From assembly GCF_000308815.1 (NCBI RefSeq), contig NZ_BAFX01000205.1, forward strand, positions 1-64,000: a stretch of DNA of 64,000 nt. The letters are read 5' to 3'. The stretch is from Nocardia concava NBRC 100430 (lineage in GTDB: Bacteria; Actinomycetota; Actinomycetes; Mycobacteriales; Mycobacteriaceae). This document shows positions 58,129-64,000 of this stretch, piece by piece (position 1 is the stretch's first letter; each line of letters opens with the position of its first letter). The translations under genes and the position numbers were made by a program. The notes beneath the pieces are model-generated. The model was not told where the DNA came from. It worked only from the letters and a program-made list of their open reading frames with translations, and did not search any database.

Positions 58129-58962
58129 GTGGTGGAATGGCCCGCGTATTTCGACGAGGTGGACGGCGGGTTCTATCCGACCCCGACCGCGGCCAGCCAG
58201 TGGTCCTCGGCGCAGGTGGTCGGCCCGGCGCTGACCGGTCTGCTGGCGCGTGAGCTCGAGCGCGGGCACGCCACCGACGGCTTCGTGCCGGTGCGACTGA
58301 CCGTGGACCTGTTCAGCGCGGCCCGCTTCGCGCACACCACCACCCCGACCGTGCGGGTGCGCGACGGCCGGCGGATTCGCGTCGCGGATGTGAGCGTGGT
58401 GCAGGACGGCAGGGTGGCCGCCCGGGCGTCGGCGGTGCTGTTGCGGCCCGACGAGCAGCCGCCGGGGGAGCTGTGGCATCGCGAGCGCGAACCGCAGCCG
58501 CCGTCGCTGGAGATCGCGCCGCCCTCGCCGCTGCCGCAGGTGCCGCTGTTCAACAGCGGTGAGGATTCTCCGGTGTGGAATTCGGTGCCCACCGAGCACG
58601 AGAACAATCTGCGGAAGCGGACCTGGCAGAACCCGATTCGGGTGATCACCGGCGAGGAGCTGACCCCGTTCGTGCGGGTCTCGGTGGTGGCCGAGGCGAC
58701 CAGCATGATGACCAACTGGGGCGACAAGGGCATCGGGTTCATCAATACCGATATGACGCTGGGCCTTTCACGGATGCCCGAGGGCACCGAGATCGGGGTG
58801 GAGGCCGACAGCCACTTCAGTGAGCACGGCATGGCGGTGGGCGTGGCCACGCTGTTCGACCGCGGCGGGTCCTTCGGCAGCTGCATGGTGACCTCGGTGT
58901 CCAATGCCGGCCGCCAGATCAGCAACGCGCAGCTGGACTCGGTGATGCGCCGGCGCATGTGA
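58129..58962 (+). CDS. Acyl-CoA thioesterase-like double hotdog protein
   Basis: A 277-residue protein starting at GTG 58129, with two hotdog halves like TesB-type thioesterases. The first half carries WSSAQVVGPALTGLLARELE and VRLTVDLFSAARFAHTTTPT. The second carries FVRVSVVAEATSMMTNWGDK, NTDMTLGLSRMPEGTEIGVE and SHFSEHGMAVG. It probably hydrolyses or binds acyl-CoA. Substrate length is not evident. Confidence 0.75.
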   Translation: MVEWPAYFDEVDGGFYPTPTAASQWSSAQVVGPALTGLLARELERGHATDGFVPVRLTVDLFSAARFAHTTTPTVRVRDGRRIRVADVSVVQDGRVAARASAVLLRPDEQPPGELWHREREPQPPSLEIAPPSPLPQVPLFNSGEDSPVWNSVPTEHENNLRKRTWQNPIRVITGEELTPFVRVSVVAEATSMMTNWGDKGIGFINTDMTLGLSRMPEGTEIGVEADSHFSEHGMAVGVATLFDRGGSFGSCMVTSVSNAGRQISNAQLDSVMRRRM

Positions 58963-59125
58963 CGCGGCGGCGGTATCCAAGACCGCCGTTTGGCCACGGA
59001 CCGGTCTCGATGTGGCTTCGAACCCGCGAGTCCGCGGCGTCGGCCGGTGGCGTCCCCGTACTCTCGGGCGCGCGAGAGATGAGGAGCTGCCCGGACTTCC
59101 GACAAATCTGATCCGTGGGGGTGTT

Positions 59126-60532
59126 GTGCTGCGTCGCCTGCGAAATATCGCCGGTGCCTTGATGATCGGATGCTGCGCGATCGTCGGTTTCGGGGCCGCA
59201 CCGGGATTCGCGCAACCCCCGGCCGATATCTCGGGTCAGATTCCGCCCGGGCCACCGAACATCTCCCTGCCCGACATCCAGCGCTGGATCGACCAGTTCA
59301 TCCCCGCGCCCCCGCTCGCGCCCGCGCCGGCGAACTCGCCGCTGGTCGACACCGCCGATCTGACACCGGACTTGGCGGCGCTGCGCGCGGCGGCCATGCC
59401 CGCGGCCATCGGCGACTACTTCGTCGACGACTGGCCCGAGCGGCTCGAGGGCTACGAGCCCGGCGGAATCGTGGCGGTCCGGGACGTGACGGCCACGGCC
59501 GCACTCCCGTTGATCGTGCCGGTCCGGCAGGTGCTGCAGCTGAAGTACCGCACCAACGACTCTCACGACCAGCCCTCCTACGGGATCGCCAGTCTGGTGC
59601 TGCCCCTGGGGAACTGGACCGGGCCGGGCGGACGGCCGGTGGTGGTCAACAACCTGCCCATCGATGCGCTGGGGCGCGACTGCAATCCCAGTTACACCAT
59701 GGCGCACGGGTTTTCGCGGGCCTCCAATTTCACCGGGTACATCCTGCCCACCACCCAGCTGGCGCTGCTGCGCGGGTACGCGGTGCTGATCACCGACCAC
59801 GAGGGCCCGCGCATGGCCTACGCCGACCCGGTCGTGGCCGGGCACACCATCCTGGACGCCATTCGCGCCGTGCGCTTCCAGCTGCCGGATGAGCTGGGGG
59901 ACAGCAAGTTCGGCATGATCGGCTACTCGGGCGGGGCCATCGCCACCAATGGCGCGGTCAAACTCATGTCGGAGTACGCGCCCGAGCTGACCGACGCGGT
60001 GGTCGGCGCGGCCCTGGGCGGCGTGCCCGCCGATTTCAGCCTGCTGGCGCACACCATGAACGCCAATCTCGCGTCGGGTGTCTTCCTGGGCGCGGTGTTC
60101 GGCATCGGCCGGGAGCGGCCCGAAATCCTTTCCCGCATGAACCATCTCGCGCAGTGGGCGGCGGTGTCGTTCCTCAACAGCCAGTGCGGGGAGATCTTCG
60201 CCGTGCCCGGCATCCTGCAACTGCCCATCGACCTCGCCGCCAATATCCCCGACCCGCTCAACAGCGATCTGGCCAAGGAGATCTACGAGGTCACCCGGAT
60301 GGACGGCAGGAAATCGCCTGTGCCGCTGTTCATCTACAACGGCGAACAGGAGTTCTGGGTCCCCGCGATCGGCGCCAGGAACCTCTACCGGGAGCAATGC
60401 TCACTCGGCGTGACAGCGGTGTACCGCAGCGTGCTCGGCGAACACTTCATCGGCGCGGTCACGGGGTATCCAGAATCGCTTACCTGGCTCGACCAACGCC
60501 TGCAAGGCGTGCCCGCGCCCAACGAATGCTGA
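59126..60532 (+). CDS. Secretory lipase (LIP family)
   Basis: A 468-residue protein from GTG 59126. The signal peptide is about 1-30 (ending GFAQPP). A proline-rich stretch follows. The hydrolase domain contains VNNLPIDALGRDCNPSYTMA, ITDHEGPRMAY and the nucleophile elbow MIGYSGGAIAT. Late FIYNGEQEFWVPA and GEHFIGAVTG supply candidate Asp/Glu and His residues. LIP-family enzymes hydrolyse triacylglycerols or other esters outside the cell. It ends 16 bases from the convergent AccD gene. Confidence 0.8.
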   Translation: MLRRLRNIAGALMIGCCAIVGFGAAPGFAQPPADISGQIPPGPPNISLPDIQRWIDQFIPAPPLAPAPANSPLVDTADLTPDLAALRAAAMPAAIGDYFVDDWPERLEGYEPGGIVAVRDVTATAALPLIVPVRQVLQLKYRTNDSHDQPSYGIASLVLPLGNWTGPGGRPVVVNNLPIDALGRDCNPSYTMAHGFSRASNFTGYILPTTQLALLRGYAVLITDHEGPRMAYADPVVAGHTILDAIRAVRFQLPDELGDSKFGMIGYSGGAIATNGAVKLMSEYAPELTDAVVGAALGGVPADFSLLAHTMNANLASGVFLGAVFGIGRERPEILSRMNHLAQWAAVSFLNSQCGEIFAVPGILQLPIDLAANIPDPLNSDLAKEIYEVTRMDGRKSPVPLFIYNGEQEFWVPAIGARNLYREQCSLGVTAVYRSVLGEHFIGAVTGYPESLTWLDQRLQGVPAPNEC

Positions 60533-60548
60533 ACGCGGGCAACCGTTC

Positions 60549-62099
60549 TTAGATCGGGAACAGGTTGTGCTTGCGCGGGTTGTGCTTGCGCACGGCGTTC
60601 TTCTCGCGCAGCAGGCGCATGGCCTTGCGGATCTCGAGGCGGGTGGACGAGGGCTCGATGACCGCGTCGATGTAGCCGCGCTCGGCCGCCACCCACGGGT
60701 TGTCGAGGAACGCGGTGTAGAAGTCCACCATCTGCTGGCGCACTTCCGCCCGCTTCTCCGGCGGAGTCGCGGCCAGGGTCTTCTTACCGGTGACGGTGAC
60801 CATGCCCTCCGCGCCGATCACCGCGATGCGGGCGGTCGGCCAGGCCAGGTTGATGTCGACGCCGAGTTCCTTGCAGCCCATGACCGCGTATCCGCCGCCG
60901 TACGCCTTGCGGGTCACGATGGTGACGATCGGCACCGTGGCCTCGATCAGCGCCCGGAACATGCGCCCGCCGCGCTTGATGACGCCATTGCGCTCCTCCT
61001 CGACACCCGGCAACACGCCCGGGGTGTCGACGACATAGACGAGCGGAATATTGAAGGCGTCGCAGAGCCGGATGAAGTACGCGCCCTTGTCCGAGCACGC
61101 CGCGTCCAGCGCGCCGCCCAGCACCATCGGCTGGTTGGCGATGACGCCGACGGGCCGGCCGTCCACCCGGGCGAAGCCGGTGATGAGGTTCTGCGCGGCC
61201 GCCTCCTGGATCTCCAGGAACGCGCCGTCGTCGAACAGGCGCAGCAGCACGTCGTGCATGTCGTAGCCCTGCCGGTCGGAATCCGGGATGATCCGGTCCA
61301 ATTCGCGATCGGAGTCGGTGATCTCGGGCTCGAGGCCCGGATTGACGATCGGCGGCTGCTCGAGGCAGCTGGTGGGCAGGTAGCTCAGGTACTCGCGGAC
61401 CCAGCCCAGGGCCGCGGACTCGTTCTTGGCCACGTGGTGCAGCAGGCCGTTGCGGGCCTGTACGGCCGCGCCGCCCAGCTCCTCGGCGGAGATGTCCTCG
61501 CCGGTGATGCCCTTGATGACCTCGGGACCGGTGACGAACATGTACGAGTCGTCGGTCGCGACGAGCACGTCCATATTCACCGGGCCGTACACCGAACCGG
61601 CCGCGCACTTGCCGAACATGACCGCGACCATCGGCACGTAGCCCGACAGGTCTTCCTGCAGCCGGCACATGGTGGCGTACCAGGCCAGCGCGGTCACGCC
61701 CTCCTGGATGCGCGCGCCGCCGGAGTCGTTGATGACCACGACCGGGCAGGCGTTGTTGTAGGCGAATTCCATGGCGAGCCGCACGCGGCGGCCGAAGGTC
61801 TCACCGACCGAACCGCCCTGCACGCCGGAATCGTGGGAGATCACCACGACCGGACGGCCGTCGACCATGCCGCGACCGGTGACCACGCCGTCGCCGTAGA
61901 GGGCGTTGGGCTTACCGGGCGAGCGCATGAGCGCGCCCATCTCGACGAAGGTGCCCGGGTCCAACAGCATGTTGACCCGTTCTCGGGCACTGGCGACGCC
62001 TTTGGCGAGGCGCTTCTGGATACCCTTCTCGCCGGTGGGTTCTTCGGCGATCTCCAGGAGCTTGCGCAGTTCCGCCAGCTTTTCCGCTGTACCCGTCAT
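60549..62099 (-). CDS. Acyl-CoA carboxylase beta subunit (AccD type)
   Basis: A 516-residue carboxyltransferase. The N half has GALMRSPGKPNALYGDGVVT, VINDSGGARIQEGV and MFGKCAAGSVYGPVNMDVLV. The C half has DTPGVLPGVEEERNGVIKRG and TRKAYGGGYAVMGCKELG, with the end KHNPRKHNLFPI. It transfers CO2 from biotin to an acyl-CoA together with a biotinylated alpha subunit. Length and tail fit AccD4/AccD5-type enzymes that supply (methyl)malonyl- or carboxyacyl-CoA in mycolate genera. The exact acyl substrate is undecided. ATG 62099. Confidence 0.85.
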   Translation of the reverse strand: MTGTAEKLAELRKLLEIAEEPTGEKGIQKRLAKGVASARERVNMLLDPGTFVEMGALMRSPGKPNALYGDGVVTGRGMVDGRPVVVISHDSGVQGGSVGETFGRRVRLAMEFAYNNACPVVVINDSGGARIQEGVTALAWYATMCRLQEDLSGYVPMVAVMFGKCAAGSVYGPVNMDVLVATDDSYMFVTGPEVIKGITGEDISAEELGGAAVQARNGLLHHVAKNESAALGWVREYLSYLPTSCLEQPPIVNPGLEPEITDSDRELDRIIPDSDRQGYDMHDVLLRLFDDGAFLEIQEAAAQNLITGFARVDGRPVGVIANQPMVLGGALDAACSDKGAYFIRLCDAFNIPLVYVVDTPGVLPGVEEERNGVIKRGGRMFRALIEATVPIVTIVTRKAYGGGYAVMGCKELGVDINLAWPTARIAVIGAEGMVTVTGKKTLAATPPEKRAEVRQQMVDFYTAFLDNPWVAAERGYIDAVIEPSSTRLEIRKAMRLLREKNAVRKHNPRKHNLFPI

Positions 62100-62394
62100 T
62101 ACCTCGGTCTTGCCTTTCCGCCAACATCAGGTCGGGCCCGATCGCGCCCGTGTCGAGCCGGATCGCGACTCGACCGCCCACGGTACCGTGCGGCTACCAC
62201 TCCGAACCACTGAACGCCCGGGTAACCCGCCTTTCCCCGAAGGGGTGACGGGCCTCGTACCGAGGAATCAGTGCTCGCCCGCGTTCGGCGCGAGCGTTCG
62301 CCCCTCCATCGTGGGAATGTCGGCGCGTGTTTCGGCGACCGCCCGGCCCGCCCGTGACGCGAAGGGAGACACAGTCAGCGATACACTGCGCCCC
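62100..62394. promoter_or_regulatory. Divergent spacer between AccD and AarF genes
   Basis: About 295 bases without a supported gene. TACACT at 62382-62387 is a -10-like box seven bases before the AarF GTG start, suggesting a leaderless transcript. No other structure is clear. Confidence 0.45.
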
Positions 62395-63774
62395 GTGAGC
62401 TCACCTATGACTGTGCGAGCGGGGACGCCCGAGGTGATCCGGCCGGACCTCGACACCTTCGGGTTCTCCGAGTGGCGGCGGACCGCCACCGTGGGTGCGG
62501 TACTGGGCGGTTCGGTGCTGAGCAGCGTGGTGCGCGGCGGGCTGCGCCCGTCCAAGCGCAAGCGCGCCGCCGCCGAGGGCGTGGTGAACGGCTTCGAGAC
62601 GCTGGGCCCGATGTTCGTGAAACTGGGCCAGCTCATCGCGTCCTCACCGGGCGCGTTCCCGCGCGAACTGGCCGACGCCTGCCTGCGCTGCCTCGACGAC
62701 GTGCCGCCCTTCCCGGCCGCGGACGCCCGCGCCATCATCGAGGCCGATCTGGGCAAGCCGATCTCGGAGCTGTTCCGGGAATTCGACGACGAGCCGCTCT
62801 CGGCGGCCTCCATCGCGCAGGTGCACGCGTGCGTGCTGGCCGATGGCCGCCCCGCGGTGGTGAAGGTGCAGCGGCCCGAGATCGCGCGGCGCATGATCGT
62901 GGATCTGCGCGCGGCCATGCGGCTGGCGCGGGCACTGGAGAAGCGTTCGGAGAACGCGCGCGTCGCCAATGCCCAAGCGGTGGTACGGGATCTGTACGAG
63001 GCCACCGTCGCCGAGCTCAACTTCCTGATCGAGGCCGACAACCAGAGCCGCGCCCGCGAAAATCTGAGCACCTTCGGGGACAACACCAATGTGGCTGTGC
63101 CCGAGGTGTATTGGGAGTACTGCGCGCCGCGGGTGCTGTGCATGGAACGCATGCGCGGCATGCCGCTGGACCGTTTCGACGATATCCGCGCCGCCCATCC
63201 CGAACCGGAACTGCTGATCCGCCGTCTGGTCAAGGCGTGGATGGAATCGGTTGCGGTGCACGGACTTTTCCACGGCGATGTGCACGCGGGCAATCTGTGG
63301 CTGCTCGACGACGGCCGGGTGGCCATGCTCGATTTCGGCATCGTCGGGCGGATGGAGAACGAGTGGCGCGAGTTCGTGCGCGCGCTGTTCTTCGCCAGTT
63401 CCATCGACAACGACTTCCGGCCCGTGGCCCGCGCGCTGCGCAAGCTGGACCTGGTCTCCGATGACAGCGGTGACGATGCGACCATCGGGCGGCAGCTTGC
63501 GGTGGCGCTGGGGCCGGTGCTCTCGGGCAGTCTCGACAAGCTGGATCTGGGCGTGGTTTCGGCGCGGCTGCTCGAATTCGGCAAGCGTCGCGGGGCGTCG
63601 GGTCCGCAGCAGCTGGTGATGATGGGCAAGCAGCTCGGCTACTTCGAGCGGTACGCGGTGGCGCTGGCGCCCGGCTGGAAGCTCGGCCGCGACCTGTACC
63701 TGTTCCGCAATATCTTCCCGGCCGAGGTGGCCGCGAAGATTGTCGAGGACGGCGTCACCCTGCCCGTCGACTGA
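62395..63774 (+). CDS. ABC1/AarF (UbiB-like) atypical kinase family protein
   Basis: A 459-residue protein from GTG 62395. The KxGQ region is FVKLGQLIASSPGAFPRELA (about 80-99), the Ala-rich loop is LSAASIAQVHACVLADGRPA, the Lys is in VVKVQRP, and the catalytic HGDVHAGN is followed by the metal-binding LDFGIVG. This is the UbiB/ADCK atypical kinase-like fold, linked to isoprenoid quinone or lipid homeostasis. It stands alone. Confidence 0.85.
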   Translation: MSSPMTVRAGTPEVIRPDLDTFGFSEWRRTATVGAVLGGSVLSSVVRGGLRPSKRKRAAAEGVVNGFETLGPMFVKLGQLIASSPGAFPRELADACLRCLDDVPPFPAADARAIIEADLGKPISELFREFDDEPLSAASIAQVHACVLADGRPAVVKVQRPEIARRMIVDLRAAMRLARALEKRSENARVANAQAVVRDLYEATVAELNFLIEADNQSRARENLSTFGDNTNVAVPEVYWEYCAPRVLCMERMRGMPLDRFDDIRAAHPEPELLIRRLVKAWMESVAVHGLFHGDVHAGNLWLLDDGRVAMLDFGIVGRMENEWREFVRALFFASSIDNDFRPVARALRKLDLVSDDSGDDATIGRQLAVALGPVLSGSLDKLDLGVVSARLLEFGKRRGASGPQQLVMMGKQLGYFERYAVALAPGWKLGRDLYLFRNIFPAEVAAKIVEDGVTLPVD

Positions 63775-63791
63775 GAGTCGTCTCCGCATGT

Positions 63792-63812
63792 CAGCGCACT
63801 GTCGGTGCGCTG
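63792..63812 (+). terminator. Hairpin after the AarF gene
   Basis: CAGCGCAC (63792-63799) and GTGCGCTG (63805-63812) around a five-base loop, 18 bases after the stop. A perfect stem without a T-run. Confidence 0.6.
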
Positions 63813-63879
63813 TCAGCGGTGGGCCGCATTGTTCTTCTCGTAGCCGGAAACACCGGCTCCCAGCACAGGGAGAAGAACA

Positions 63880-64000
63880 ATGTCGAACTACAACGTCCTC
63901 GCCGATCTGATCGCCGGACACACCGACAAGGCCCGCATTCAGGCCGAGCGCATCATGCGGGCCGCCTCGGTGAAGGCGCACGCGCAGATCGCCGAACACG
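63880..64000 (+). CDS. Start of an unidentified gene (cut by window end)
   Basis: ATG 63880 with AGGGAG nine bases upstream opens a frame that runs to the window edge: 40 residues beginning MSNYNVLADLIAGHTDKARI, with further helical residues ending near QIAEH. Too short to assign. Confidence 0.5.
   Translation, partial: MSNYNVLADLIAGHTDKARIQAERIMRAASVKAHAQIAEH

Overview
The window is high-GC actinobacterial DNA. Several genes point to a mycolate-type genus, probably Nocardia: a LytR-CpsA-Psr cell-wall ligase, an AccD-type acyl-CoA carboxylase, an Rv1733c-like membrane protein, a CanB-like carbonic anhydrase domain, an XRE/DUF5753-DUF397 pair, a secretory LIP-family lipase and tandem DUF2236 oxygenases. 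The genus is an inference from gene content. I saw no rRNA, tRNA, CRISPR array or insertion sequence.

Region 1 (2.3-31.2 kb) is a catabolic super-locus and the main interest. A nine-gene minus-strand operon (11029 down to 2342) encodes a tandem nitrilase, a protein strongly resembling plant red chlorophyll catabolite reductase (RCCR), an alpha/beta hydrolase reminiscent of chlorophyllase, a Rieske oxygenase like pheophorbide a oxygenase (PAO), a second RCCR/bilin-reductase-like protein, an unrecognised protein with an internal repeat, an SDR resembling NYC1/NOL chlorophyll b reductases, an Asp/Glu-racemase-fold protein and a secreted hydrolase. Divergent from it lie a membrane protein, three secreted neocarzinostatin-fold proteins and a second copy of the secreted hydrolase. 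A five-gene oxidative operon (two aldehyde dehydrogenases, two flavin-dependent oxygenase candidates, flavin reductase) follows beside an IclR regulator. Then come a maleamate-amidohydrolase-like enzyme, two CaiB CoA-transferases, an HMG-CoA-lyase-like enzyme, an MmgE/PrpD protein, a zinc cyclase-family hydrolase and a hydantoinase/imidase-like enzyme.

The motif GTTTC-N7-GAAAC, or a one-base variant, occurs at seven places: before the RCCR/PAO operon, the neocarzinostatin-fold operon, the oxidative operon, the IclR gene, and both divergent CoA-transferase promoters (two copies at the second). I read this as one IclR-type regulon. My hypothesis is uptake and degradation of chlorophyll-type tetrapyrroles: ester cleavage, ring opening, bilin reduction, then breakdown of maleimide/pyrrole fragments through imide hydrolysis, half-amide hydrolysis, CoA activation and lyase cleavage. 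The pathway is inferred; the family assignments and the repeated operator are visible in the sequence. A CIRCE-controlled hsp20 interrupts the locus, and its left edge holds another racemase-fold gene, a TetR regulator and a double cupin.

Region 2 (31.2-41 kb) is mixed: a TetR-beta-carbonic-anhydrase fusion, a flavin reductase with a probable 3' frameshift, a UbiE-like methyltransferase, a small decay island (monooxygenase and HxlR remnants), a hydroxyacid dehydrogenase, small membrane proteins and a DNA ligase. Region 3 (41-53 kb) holds an amino-acid permease, the LCP protein, an HpnE-like desaturase, two DUF2236 oxygenases, a LysE exporter, a divergent SDR/HxlR pair with a clear operator, and a KimA-type potassium transporter. 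Region 4 (53-64 kb) holds a GntR regulator, a group of small genes with a shared inverted repeat around an XRE/DUF397 pair, a thioesterase, a secretory lipase, AccD and an ABC1/AarF kinase.
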